Shown: piece after piece, positions 9,804 through 18,661 of the stretch
Position numbering within the stretch: the first letter of the stretch is position 1
Layout: each line of letters opens with the position of its first letter
DNA from: an uncultured Saprospiraceae bacterium
GTDB taxonomy: Bacteria > Bacteroidota > Bacteroidia > Chitinophagales > Saprospiraceae
Direction of reading: 5' to 3'
DNA length: 64,000 bases
Assembly (NCBI GenBank): GCA_937959115.1
Contig: CALGAW010000057.1
Span: forward strand, 1 to 64,000
Notes under the pieces: model-generated
The model's input: the letters and a program-made list of their open reading frames with translations, nothing else
Databases searched by the model: none
What the model was told of the DNA's origin: nothing
Made by a program: the position numbers and the translations under genes

Positions 9804-12800
9804 ATGTCGAATAAACATCTAGTTAGTATTCTGTTATCCCTGTTGTTTGCTGCGAATAGCCTTTTCGCTCAAAATTGTACTGGAGTAATAAAAAGTTCCC
9901 AAGTCGTTAATGGGATGAACATAGTAAAAACGAAGTGGCAATATCTCGTGGTTCGTGGAAATTATAACTATGGAATAGAATTGCATAATTCTGAACGTGG
10001 AATCACAGGAAAGTTTACATCAAACGGAGGAGTGGCACTTGAGGAAGGAGATGAAATCATATTCACTGATGATGCTGGAACGCGTAAAAAATACCAGTTC
10101 ATCAGCATGGGAGATTTAGAGAATGTTGGCGGACGGCCCGTTTATAAAAATACGCTGCAATTCGATATTGCAGCAATAAAGTGGTTTGCAGGAAGCCCTA
10201 TGAATATTATTTACATTAGGAGTAACTCTACAAATACGATGCGGAAGTTCACTGTAAATCCGAACCGGAAAATTGAGTTTAGAGCAATGGCAGCTTGCAT
10301 TCTATCTAAAATTGATGGAACTAAGATCGCTGGCCCTTCTACAGTTGATTCACAGTTTCGTCCTGGTGCAGGTTCCAGTACCGCCTCTAAAAAACCATCA
10401 AGCAGTGGTGGCGGATCAAACCCAAGAGCAGCACTCGGAAAAGATGGGGAGATTTTGGGTCTTCGAGAACAATTACAAAAAGAACGCGATCGATTAAGAG
10501 CTGAAATAGAAAAGGAAAGAGAATTGGCCGCAAATGCTAAATCTAAATTTGCAGAAGAAGTTTCACAAGCAAGAGAAAATTCAGCGAAACAGAAGAAAGT
10601 ATACGCGGACGAGGTGTTAGCTGCCCGTAAAAAATCAGATGAGGAAATTAAAAAGGCTCAAGAGGAAGCTGTTGCAGAAGTAATTTCAGTCAAAAAAGGA
10701 GCAAGTACTGAAATCCAGAAGACTAAACTGGATGTGGTTGAAGCAAAGAAAGAAGCAAGCAATAAACTCAGCCAAGTAAAATTAGAATCAGCGGAGCAAA
10801 TCTCAAAAGCAAGAGGCGATGCAGCAATCGCCCTTGAAGATTCTAAAAAACAATTGGAATTAGCAAAATTAGAATATGCGGATGAAGTAAACACCGCTAG
10901 AGAAAATTCACAACAAGAAATCACTAGAATTAGAGAAGAAACGGCAGCTGTTATTGCAAGTGCAAGAGAGGCCGCAAAAAGTGCAAAAAACGTATCGACC
11001 CAAGATGTTGTCAATGCCAAACGGTCAGCTGCTGACGAGCTTCTTGCTACTCAGGAAAAAGCAGCAAATGACATTGCGAAAGCAAGAGAGAATGCAGCCA
11101 TGGCTAAAGAACAAGTGGCAATGGAAGTCGCAGAATCTAGGAGAAAAGCAGCTGAAGAAATTTCATTGATCCAAGAAAAAAATGCACAATCCGTAGCAGA
11201 TGCTAATGAAAAAGCAGCTAAAGAAAAGGAAAAAATAGCCGTTGAAGTAGTCGATTCAAGAAAACTAGCAAATGATGAAATAGCCGTTGCTAAACAGCAA
11301 GCAGCAGAAGAGAAACAAAAGGCAGCTCAAGCCGTCTCAACAACCAAACAAGAAAGTGCTAAGGAAGTCGCTTCTACCAAACAGAAAGCAGCCCAGGAAG
11401 TAGCAGCAACAAAAGAAGCAAGTTCAAAGGAAGTCGCCTCCACTAAACAGAAAGCAGCCGAAGAGGTGACTGCGACCAAGCAAGCTAGCGCAAAAGAGGT
11501 TTCGGAAACGAAGAGTATTGCCTCTCAAACCGTAAATGAAATCAAAACACAAGCAGCGACTGAGGTGAAAGAAACACAGGAGAAAGCTCAAGAAGAAAAA
11601 CTAAGATTGGCAGAAGAAGTGAAGCTAGCAAAAGAAAAAGCAGCAGCTGAAATAGCCAAGATCAGAGAAGAAACAGTTGCGAATGTGCAAGCAACCAAAG
11701 CAAAAGAAGAAGAAATTAAGCAAGAGTCTGCAAATGAAGTCATCTCAGCAAAGGAGCGAGCTGCACAGGAAATTACCGACACAAAACTTGAGGCGGCAAT
11801 AAAAGTACAAGAAGCAAGCACAAAGGCTACAGAAGCAAAACAAACCTATGCTAAGGAGGTCGCGTCCGCACAGGAAACCTCTTCATCAAAAATTAAAAGT
11901 ATACAAGCAGAAGTTGCTAAGAAAATATTGGATGCAAAAGCTAAGCAAAAGGAAATGGTGAACGCCTCCTCACAGGAAGTAGTTACGACAAAAAAACAGG
12001 CAGCAGAAGCCATCGCACAGTCTAAAGAAGATGAAGCAGTTGCCATTGCAAAAATCAAGGAGAAATCTGCCATCGCTAAACAAGAAGAAGCAGTAAAAAT
12101 AGCGGAGGCGAAAAACAATGCAGCTCAAGCGATTGCCAAAGTACAGCAAGAAGAAGCCAATAAAATTGCCGAAGTAAAAGAAAAAGCAGCCCTTGCAAAA
12201 CAGCAGTCTGCTGATGAGGTTTCCAAAGCAAAAGAAAACGCTGCGCTAGAAATTGCAAAAGTGAAGGAACAAGAAGCAAATGAAGTGCAAACTGCTAGAG
12301 AAAATGCAGCTAAAGAACGTGAAAAACTTAAACTTCAGGTGCTAGAAACTAAAAATATTGCAAATTCTGAAATTGCCAAAATAAAAGAAAATACACTAAC
12401 AGAAATCGCTGATACCAAGTCGAAAGCAGCTGAAGAGTTAGCACGCATCAAGAAAGAAGCAAGCGAAGCAGGTGCAACGTACAATGAAGAAATCAGAAAA
12501 GCCAAAGAAAAACTTGCAGCTGATGTGGCTATCGAAGAAGAGAAGTCTGCCGCAGAAATTGAAGCAGCTAGAGAAGAATCTTCCGCTAAGAAACAACAAT
12601 ACAACGAAGAGGCAGAAGCCTACCGAAAAGAGATTGCTGATGAAAACACTAAGGCTAAAAAAGAAATTACTGAAGACCTAGACCGTTTTAGAAAGCAATC
12701 TGAATTGTCTAAGGAACAGCTAACACAAGAGTTGGAATCTGCTAGAAAGGATAATCAGAAAGAGATTGAATCACTAAAAGATGAGTTGGCCAATGAGATC

Positions 12801-12899
12801 GCTGATGAAAAGAAAGAGCTGTCTGAACTAGAGGAAAAAATTAAGAAGTTGAAAGCAGAGATTAGTGATCTTGAAAAGAGAAAAAGTGGGAGTAATTAG
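9804..12899 (+). CDS. Secreted long coiled-coil protein with 11-residue repeats
   Basis: 1,031 aa from the ATG at 9804. The frame is open further up to a TTG at 9759, but the ATG gives a clean signal peptide, 'MSNKHLVSILLSLLFAANS' then 'LFAQ'. After cleavage comes a domain of about 150 residues with a beta-like pattern that I do not recognise, a short Ser/Gly/Pro linker, and then about 780 residues made almost only of A, E, K, Q, S, V and T. The core of this shows an exact 11-residue period, which suggests a long helical rod (right-handed coiled coil, or the group 3 LEA type of helix). No T9SS sorting domain is visible, so a periplasmic place is likely. It could be a structural spacer or an envelope protein; function unknown. 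Confidence 0.85.
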   Translation: MSNKHLVSILLSLLFAANSLFAQNCTGVIKSSQVVNGMNIVKTKWQYLVVRGNYNYGIELHNSERGITGKFTSNGGVALEEGDEIIFTDDAGTRKKYQFISMGDLENVGGRPVYKNTLQFDIAAIKWFAGSPMNIIYIRSNSTNTMRKFTVNPNRKIEFRAMAACILSKIDGTKIAGPSTVDSQFRPGAGSSTASKKPSSSGGGSNPRAALGKDGEILGLREQLQKERDRLRAEIEKERELAANAKSKFAEEVSQARENSAKQKKVYADEVLAARKKSDEEIKKAQEEAVAEVISVKKGASTEIQKTKLDVVEAKKEASNKLSQVKLESAEQISKARGDAAIALEDSKKQLELAKLEYADEVNTARENSQQEITRIREETAAVIASAREAAKSAKNVSTQDVVNAKRSAADELLATQEKAANDIAKARENAAMAKEQVAMEVAESRRKAAEEISLIQEKNAQSVADANEKAAKEKEKIAVEVVDSRKLANDEIAVAKQQAAEEKQKAAQAVSTTKQESAKEVASTKQKAAQEVAATKEASSKEVASTKQKAAEEVTATKQASAKEVSETKSIASQTVNEIKTQAATEVKETQEKAQEEKLRLAEEVKLAKEKAAAEIAKIREETVANVQATKAKEEEIKQESANEVISAKERAAQEITDTKLEAAIKVQEASTKATEAKQTYAKEVASAQETSSSKIKSIQAEVAKKILDAKAKQKEMVNASSQEVVTTKKQAAEAIAQSKEDEAVAIAKIKEKSAIAKQEEAVKIAEAKNNAAQAIAKVQQEEANKIAEVKEKAALAKQQSADEVSKAKENAALEIAKVKEQEANEVQTARENAAKEREKLKLQVLETKNIANSEIAKIKENTLTEIADTKSKAAEELARIKKEASEAGATYNEEIRKAKEKLAADVAIEEEKSAAEIEAAREESSAKKQQYNEEAEAYRKEIADENTKAKKEITEDLDRFRKQSELSKEQLTQELESARKDNQKEIESLKDELANEIADEKKELSELEEKIKKLKAEISDLEKRKSGSN
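11341..11580 (+). repeat. Core of 11-residue (33-nt) tandem repeats
   Basis: In-frame units such as STKQKAAQEVA, ATKEASSKEVA, STKQKAAEEVT and ATKQASAKEVS follow each other at exactly 11 residues. Pairs of units recur 66 nt apart with high DNA identity (compare 11361 onward with 11427 onward), pointing to relatively recent duplication inside the gene. Confidence 0.85.
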
Positions 12900-12969
12900 A
12901 TTTTTTTGAAGGTTAAAATGTAATCGTCAAGACTAGATCTGACAGAAGGTATAAAAAGAGTTTAATTAA

Positions 12970-13392
12970 TTATTGCCTGTTCAATTCATATTGTTTTACT
13001 AGCTCTTTACAATACACTTTGATCAGATCTCTTGTCTTTCTGAAGGATTCCATGATTTCGGATTCTGTGCCTGTTGCTTTTCCTGGATCTGGAAAATTAT
13101 GATGTACTAGTATTTCTTTGTTTGGAAAGTATGGACATCGTTCATTTGCATGATCACAAACCGTTAGCACAAGTTTAAAAGACAAATCCATGTATTCATC
13201 AACATGATTAGAGGTGTGCTCGCTAATGTCAATGTCTTCTTCCTTCATCACTGCAATCGCTCTTGGATTTACACCATGCGTTTCTACGCCAGCACTATAT
13301 ATCGATACGTCTTCACCACAGAAACTAGATAAATAACCATGTGCGATTTGGCTTCTACACGAATTCCCAGTACATAAGATTAATACGTTCAT
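12970..13392 (-). CDS. ArsC-like arsenate reductase / low-Mr protein phosphatase family
   Basis: 140 aa. The P-loop 'CTGNSCRS' gives C7-x5-R13 with the extra Cys12. A second pair, Cys79 and Cys86, is spaced like the Cys82/Cys89 redox pair of thioredoxin-linked ArsC, and 'FPDPGKATG' supplies the general-acid Asp. This full set of cysteines favours arsenate reduction through an intramolecular disulfide relay over plain tyrosine-phosphatase activity. There is no arsR, acr3 or arsB next to it, so the arsenic role is inferred. A TACCTTTA box, one base off the -7 consensus, lies just ahead of its ATG. The nearest gene on the same strand is far off, so it is likely monocistronic. Confidence 0.85.
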   Translation of the reverse strand: MNVLILCTGNSCRSQIAHGYLSSFCGEDVSIYSAGVETHGVNPRAIAVMKEEDIDISEHTSNHVDEYMDLSFKLVLTVCDHANERCPYFPNKEILVHHNFPDPGKATGTESEIMESFRKTRDLIKVYCKELVKQYELNRQ

Positions 13393-13518
13393 ACTTTAAA
13401 GGTAAGTGTTAACTGGTAATTACTATGATAACTGAGTTAATTATTTGTTTAAATAGTCTCCTTGACATTTATACGCCCGAGGTAACCACCCCATGATAAA
13501 CCAAATAATTTCAAACAA

Positions 13519-13550
13519 TTTGTTTTATTCAAAATGAATTCATAACTTGC
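13519..13550 (+). promoter_or_regulatory. Likely promoter of the radical SAM gene
   Basis: TTTG at 13519-13522, 20-nt spacer, then TAACTTGC at 13543-13550, a near match to TAnnTTTG. The ATG lies at 13555, so the transcript would have almost no leader. Confidence 0.45.
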
Positions 13551-13554
13551 AGTT

Positions 13555-14646
13555 ATGAGCAAGCTATTTAATGATGATGACTATAGAGAAGTTCCTTCTG
13601 ACTACTTAAAAGGAAGAGGCGCTCAAATTAACACGCCCAATCCATTCCATAATACGATTCATGACCATGACCCTACTGTGACTTGGGAAGACGGCCAGAC
13701 ACAGCTAAAAACGCAATTCATTTATGTTCATGCCAAAACGATTGTCAACAAAGTTACAAGTACGGATGTCGGTATGAGTTACTCGATGAACCCTTACCAA
13801 GGATGTGAACACGGTTGTGTTTATTGCTATGCGAGGAACACGCATAACTATTGGGGTTATAGTGCAGGGCTTGATTTTGAGCAAAAGATTATGGTTAAAA
13901 AGGATGCTCCTGCCCTACTTGCTAAACGGTTGAGAAGCAAAAACTGGGAAGGCGAGCCGATTGTCCTTTCAGGCAATACGGATTGCTATCAACCAGTAGA
14001 GCGTAAATTAGAAATCACTAGGAAGCTTCTTGAGATTATGCTTCAATTTCGGCACCCAGTTGGCATCATCACAAAGAATCACATGGTACTGCGTGATCTG
14101 GACATCTTGAAGCGGCTAGCTGAACACAATTTGGTCAGTGTCAACATATCCGTCACCACGCTTGATACGAATCTTCAGCAAAAGCTAGAACCTAGAACAA
14201 CACACCCTCTTGGCCGCTTGAAAACGATAGAAACGCTTACTAAAAACGGAATACCAGTCAACGTGATGCTCGCTCCGATTATTCCAGGCCTAACTGATCA
14301 CGAGATATTTGACATCGCAAAAGCTACTTCAGAGGCGGGCGCTCGACGCTTGTCTCATATCATTGTGCGGCTAAACGGAGCCATTGGCGAAATCTTTACG
14401 GACTGGCTACAGAAAAACTTCCCAGACAGAGCGCAAAAGGTGTTAAACAAGATAAAAGAGACGCATGGCGGCCAGCTCAATGACAGTCGAGTTGGAACGC
14501 GGATGAGCGGTGAAGGGCACATCGCTCAAGTCATTTCTGATCAAGTTCAAGTGGCTAGGCGTAAGTATTTTCCTGAAAGTGAGAAGGTTGTTTTGAATCG
14601 GGGGCTGTATCAGCAGTATAAGCGACCACAGTTGTCTTTGTTTTAG
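13555..14646 (+). CDS. PA0069/SplB-like radical SAM protein
   Basis: 363 aa. The radical SAM cluster motif is C84-x3-C88-x2-C91 within 'NPYQGCEHGCVYCYARNTH', the signature of the PA0069 (Rv2578c-like) branch related to spore photoproduct lyase. The central part has the expected TIM-barrel strands such as 'GEPIVLSGNTDCYQP' and 'PVGIITKNH'. The N-terminal stretch with 'KGRGAQINTPNPF' is also typical of the branch. Members are cytoplasmic iron-sulfur enzymes; the substrate is not established, with DNA or nucleotide repair often guessed because of SplB. A complete ada gene lies about 3 kb away on the other strand, which is suggestive at most. Confidence 0.9.
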   Translation: MSKLFNDDDYREVPSDYLKGRGAQINTPNPFHNTIHDHDPTVTWEDGQTQLKTQFIYVHAKTIVNKVTSTDVGMSYSMNPYQGCEHGCVYCYARNTHNYWGYSAGLDFEQKIMVKKDAPALLAKRLRSKNWEGEPIVLSGNTDCYQPVERKLEITRKLLEIMLQFRHPVGIITKNHMVLRDLDILKRLAEHNLVSVNISVTTLDTNLQQKLEPRTTHPLGRLKTIETLTKNGIPVNVMLAPIIPGLTDHEIFDIAKATSEAGARRLSHIIVRLNGAIGEIFTDWLQKNFPDRAQKVLNKIKETHGGQLNDSRVGTRMSGEGHIAQVISDQVQVARRKYFPESEKVVLNRGLYQQYKRPQLSLF

Positions 14647-14710
14647 AGTTTTGATGATATTATTGAAAAAGAACTTCTTAGCTTGTAAGTCTAAATAGAG
14701 AAGTAGACCA

Positions 14711-15403
14711 CTACCTAACCCAAAAACTAAATCCTACTCGATGCAATTGATCAGTGCTCAAATCCAGACCATACAAATAGAAAAGAGACACGCCTTTCAA
14801 ACCAATTTCACCGCTCACATAGTACAACAAATCAACATACTGATTCTCCCCTACGTCTGTCAAAGTCTTACTTGAAGTAAATAAAGCTTCCTGACCAATA
14901 GAAATTTTATAGAAAACATTGTTCAAACTACTTGGGTAAGGCGTTAGCTTTAGCTGAACTGAAGTTGAATTTGAAATAGTATTGTAAAGATACTTAGTCG
15001 AAGTTATGGGCGTTGAGTGCCGATACCGACTGTGCTGGAAGCCAATATAATTGTCGATAAACAGGTGCATCTGCTTGTGTTGTTCCATCAAAGGAAGATA
15101 GCCACCCATTGCATAACGAAACGCATACCCGTTACCGTATTTATACAGATCCTTTACTAGACAGGCGTAATCCAACTTCAATCCCAAATACTTGATTGGG
15201 CTATAAGCGACGGAAACTAGGATATCCTCACTCGATGGACCTTCATACTGCTCCCTGTATAAAGTAACGGCGTAGCCAGTAGCCAATTTTAAATCACCCT
15301 TGGTTTCAAGGAATCCAGAAGGCAGGACAACATTCTGGGACGATAAAACAGTCCTAAAGTACAAGAAGAAGAAAAAGAAGAATATCGCAGCTTTAGAATT
15401 CAT
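14711..15403 (-). CDS. Hypothetical secreted, probable small beta-barrel protein
   Basis: 230 aa. The N-terminus is a signal peptide with an unusual run of six Phe, cleaved about after 'VLSS'. The rest alternates polar and hydrophobic residues with many Tyr (for example 'SRYRHSTPITSTKYLYN' and 'YYVSGEIGLKGVSLFYLYG') and ends in 'VGFSFWVR'. This is the pattern of an outer-membrane beta-barrel or periplasmic beta protein. I recognise no family. It is convergent with the radical SAM gene, with a 64-nt gap and no clear terminator. Confidence 0.65.
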   Translation of the reverse strand: MNSKAAIFFFFFFLYFRTVLSSQNVVLPSGFLETKGDLKLATGYAVTLYREQYEGPSSEDILVSVAYSPIKYLGLKLDYACLVKDLYKYGNGYAFRYAMGGYLPLMEQHKQMHLFIDNYIGFQHSRYRHSTPITSTKYLYNTISNSTSVQLKLTPYPSSLNNVFYKISIGQEALFTSSKTLTDVGENQYVDLLYYVSGEIGLKGVSLFYLYGLDLSTDQLHRVGFSFWVR

Positions 15404-15555
15404 AATTGGCTTCAGTTTCTATATATCTAGGTCTATGCAAAACGTTCACTTCACTAAATGGCAAAATACTCGCAAAAATCGTTCTTGTTTTATAAGGCGA
15501 GCCAACGATACTGTGTTTATGGACTATGCTAATCTTCCTGAAATATATGATTAGA

Positions 15556-17301
15556 TTATTGCTGGACCCACTCCTTCACACCTGTATCCATACTCACTGT
15601 CATCCTGAGTATTGCGTTAGCCGGACTTCCTGACACATTCATTAACAATCGTAGAGTACCGACTTCACAGTCCATTGGGTCGCCTAGCAAACCACTACTA
15701 ATCACAGCAGCCAGTGTTTTGTTTTCCCCATCTACAGTTATAATGTTATCTGAAGCATTGATATATCGATCTGAATGTGACCCAGGCACAAGATAAAAGT
15801 TGGCAAAAAAGTTTTCCACTATATTGTTAGAGCCAGTCGTATGCACTTGGAAACGTAGTTGTTTAATTTCACGTAAAAACGTGATTTTGTTGTGTATTCT
15901 GTTTGTCCCTCCAACAAAACTCGCGGTACCTGTGTAATCCACACCGGCTACGAGTGGCGTTCCCGCGTCACTTAGCGTAAAATGAGTCGAGCTGCCGCCG
16001 ATTTGAAACTTTTCAGCGCCCCATCTGTAGACACCTGGCTTGACATGTATGTTATCTTGCAGTAAACCAACTGAGCCATATGCCATTGAAGATCTGCGCA
16101 TGTGTAACATTGGCCCTGTCCCTAAATGCGTAATACTTAGTAAATCACCACCGAATAAAAACCAATTGGGTAGTTTAGAAGTATTCCCGCCTTGTATAAA
16201 ATTAGGATTTTTTAGAATATTTTCTCTAACTGGGGCACGTAGATAGTTGTTCGCGTTAAATATAATGTCATTTTCAATATCAGTTGGTCCGACGGAACTG
16301 AATGCTATTGTATTTGGGTGCCGATCACCTGAAGTGTAGGCGCCAGTTGAGTAATATTTACCACATTGAATATCAGCAGCCCTCTTGCTTTCATCTCTAG
16401 ATCCAAAGATAAACGTTTGAGCCCGTTGAGCATATATACCTTGATCAACATGTCGAATCGACACATCACTTTCGAACTCTGTTCCATAGAATTTAATATC
16501 GGCTGTACCTTCAGCATTTTCATATCCAGTGACACAATCCCAAAATCTTCCAGCATGAAAGGAATGAGATTGGGAATAGATACTCCCTTTGATCAAAACC
16601 CCCTTAAAGCATTTATTAAAATTGACTTTTTCGAAGTACCCATAATGTGATTCGACCGTTCCGATTTCTCCATTGATCAACAAACCGACTTCAGCATTCG
16701 CTAACGTAACGTGCGACAATCCAGGATAATTAGATCTTGAGTAATCCAGCAACGTTTGGCCGTTCTGGGATTTCTCTGCTGAGCCGATGATAAGTAGACG
16801 CTCATGCCGAGCACCTTGATTATCATTTACAGAGGTAAACAACCCTGCAGTTCCTTTAAAAGCAAGCACTGTAGCGCCACGTGACGGTACCGAATAGTTG
16901 CCCTGCCCTTTCAAAGAGCACTGTTTCCAATCAATTGAAGATTCGAATGAATAACCACCAGACGGAAGCTCTATTAGCGTTCTTCCAACCTGTGCATCAA
17001 TAATGCTTTGTAAAATAGCACTATTATCCGTTCCATTATACAAGGGGTAGGTTGCGTCATTAATTAGGCCAACAGCCCTAACATGAAAAACAGTATCCGA
17101 GCTTCTGTCGGTTAGTGATTTCCATTGATTCATAGTAAAACCTTCAAAGTCTTGGCCTGTATATCGAATGGTCCCTTCTGCAGGATTTGGATCTTCGCTA
17201 TCTGAAATGATAATAGCTCCTTCAACTTCCATTTTTTCAGTTTGAGCAAATGCGCTCCAACTAATACATAAACTGAATAGAATGAATAATGCTTTATACA
17301 T
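15556..17301 (-). CDS. Secreted protein with shared N-terminal module and pectate-lyase-like beta-helix
   Basis: 581 aa with a clear signal peptide ending 'WSAFAQ'. Residues about 22-65 form a module ('MEVEGAIIISDSEDPNP', 'GTIRYTGQDFEGF', 'WKSLT') that recurs in the protein encoded at 21381-22475. From about residue 80, 'NGTDNSAILQSIIDAQ', 'LIELPSGGYSF' and 'LKGQG' match the opening of Pectate_lyase_3/phage-tailspike-type right-handed beta-helices, with beta-helix-like strands to about residue 360. The C-terminal 200 residues look like a beta-sandwich. No T9SS sorting domain is visible. Possible roles are polysaccharide binding or cleavage; substrate unknown. Confidence 0.7.
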   Translation of the reverse strand: MYKALFILFSLCISWSAFAQTEKMEVEGAIIISDSEDPNPAEGTIRYTGQDFEGFTMNQWKSLTDRSSDTVFHVRAVGLINDATYPLYNGTDNSAILQSIIDAQVGRTLIELPSGGYSFESSIDWKQCSLKGQGNYSVPSRGATVLAFKGTAGLFTSVNDNQGARHERLLIIGSAEKSQNGQTLLDYSRSNYPGLSHVTLANAEVGLLINGEIGTVESHYGYFEKVNFNKCFKGVLIKGSIYSQSHSFHAGRFWDCVTGYENAEGTADIKFYGTEFESDVSIRHVDQGIYAQRAQTFIFGSRDESKRAADIQCGKYYSTGAYTSGDRHPNTIAFSSVGPTDIENDIIFNANNYLRAPVRENILKNPNFIQGGNTSKLPNWFLFGGDLLSITHLGTGPMLHMRRSSMAYGSVGLLQDNIHVKPGVYRWGAEKFQIGGSSTHFTLSDAGTPLVAGVDYTGTASFVGGTNRIHNKITFLREIKQLRFQVHTTGSNNIVENFFANFYLVPGSHSDRYINASDNIITVDGENKTLAAVISSGLLGDPMDCEVGTLRLLMNVSGSPANAILRMTVSMDTGVKEWVQQ

Positions 17302-17484
17302 TGTTAGTTAGTTTTAATCCTACAAATCGATAGACTAAATTAGGGAAAATTGTTCGTTATTGCAATGACTTGCAATAGAATGAAAGGACATTAATAGCAC
17401 TACAATTCAAGTCTTCAACAGTCATATATTTCATTATATGGTAAGATGTAACTCGAAGCATTGATCGTGTTCTCTTTCTTGGGA

Positions 17485-18543
17485 TTACTTACGAGCATTT
17501 TTCCGTTCATGATCCAACAACCATTTCTTTCTTTCTATCCCACCGCCATAGCCTGTCACTGTCCCATCTTTACCGACGACTCTATGGCACGGTACAATAA
17601 TTGAAATTCGATTATGCCCATTTGCTGAAGCTACCGCTCTCACTGCATTTGGTTTTTCAAGGCTTATCGCTTGCTGTTGGTAGGTCGTAGTTATTCCATA
17701 GTCGATTTTTAGGAGCGTCTTCCAAACGGAGGATTGAAATTCGGTTCCTGGTGTTTCAAGCGGCACTTCAAAGGTTGTTCGTGTTCCACTAAAGTATTCT
17801 GCAATTTCATTTTTTGCATGCTTGATGTGTTCATTCTCTCCAATAAGAATGCTTGCCTTCAGTAATTTTTGTAAATCTTTGAATTCCGTTTCTAACATTC
17901 GTCGATCTACGAATTCTAGCAAGCAAATTCCTTTGTCGGTAGAACAGATAAACATTGGTCCAATTGGAGTTGTGAGTCTGTTTATAAGAATGATGTATTT
18001 AGTCGCACTATTTCTAGGGGATTCACCAATTATCTTCTTGAATGTATAACCAAATCCACTCAATGATTCATAGCCAGAATCAAATGCTGTACTCGTTGTT
18101 TTGCTTCCTTTCTTTAATTCGAGATAAGCATTATTGATTCGATACATCCTCTGGTACGCTTGGAATGTCATACCGTAGTTTTTGTTAAACCATCTTCGCA
18201 AAGCTTCTGGACTAATGTTCTTTTCTCGAAGCTGATAATCAGTTATTTTTTGTTTAGGATTGTCTTTAACTAACTGAATTGCAAGTTCAACCTGGTCGGG
18301 TGCTTCATTGGCATTTTCAGTTGGCTTACAGATTTTACAAGGTCTGTACCCATTATCTAATGCTTCTTTAAATGTGGTGTAAAATACTACATTTTCTAAC
18401 TTTGGTTTCCTTGCCCTACAAGTTGCTATGCAAAAAATCGAGGTCGTTTTCACACCGACAAAAAAGATCCCTACAAAGGATGTCTCTCTATTAACCAAGG
18501 CTTGATAATATGCGTTAATTGTTTTGTCTTCAGTTACTTGCAT
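17485..18543 (-). CDS. ada: Bifunctional Ada: methylphosphotriester and O6-methylguanine repair protein / AraC-type regulator
   Basis: 352 aa with the full E. coli Ada layout. The N-terminal zinc domain has Cys38, Cys42, Cys69 and Cys72, the same numbering as in E. coli, where Cys38 accepts methyl groups from DNA phosphotriesters. An AraC-type helix-turn-helix follows at about residues 85-180. The C-terminal methyltransferase has 'IIVPCHRVVG' with the acceptor Cys319. In the family the protein is cytoplasmic, repairs alkylated DNA in suicide fashion, and once methylated activates its own and other repair genes. No alkA or alkB homologue is next to it here. All key residues are intact. Confidence 0.95.
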   Translation of the reverse strand: MQVTEDKTINAYYQALVNRETSFVGIFFVGVKTTSIFCIATCRARKPKLENVVFYTTFKEALDNGYRPCKICKPTENANEAPDQVELAIQLVKDNPKQKITDYQLREKNISPEALRRWFNKNYGMTFQAYQRMYRINNAYLELKKGSKTTSTAFDSGYESLSGFGYTFKKIIGESPRNSATKYIILINRLTTPIGPMFICSTDKGICLLEFVDRRMLETEFKDLQKLLKASILIGENEHIKHAKNEIAEYFSGTRTTFEVPLETPGTEFQSSVWKTLLKIDYGITTTYQQQAISLEKPNAVRAVASANGHNRISIIVPCHRVVGKDGTVTGYGGGIERKKWLLDHERKNARK

Positions 18544-18661
18544 TAGAATATTGGATTAAATTTCACCATTAAAAATGTTCTACAAATAACTAAAGATAAA
18601 TCTTATGCTGCAACCGAAAATTGAACAAGTAATTTTAACACCTTCAATTACGTTTAAATTT

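Noticed and set aside
12970-13392. Assignment as an arsenic resistance operon
   Set aside because: The Cys pattern fits ArsC, but no arsR, arsB, acr3 or arsM lies nearby; only the single gene can be supported.
15300-15554. Plus-strand ORF of 84 codons
   Set aside because: It mostly overlaps the start of the secreted beta protein on the other strand and has Lys-rich low-complexity content from the antisense of its poly-Phe signal peptide.
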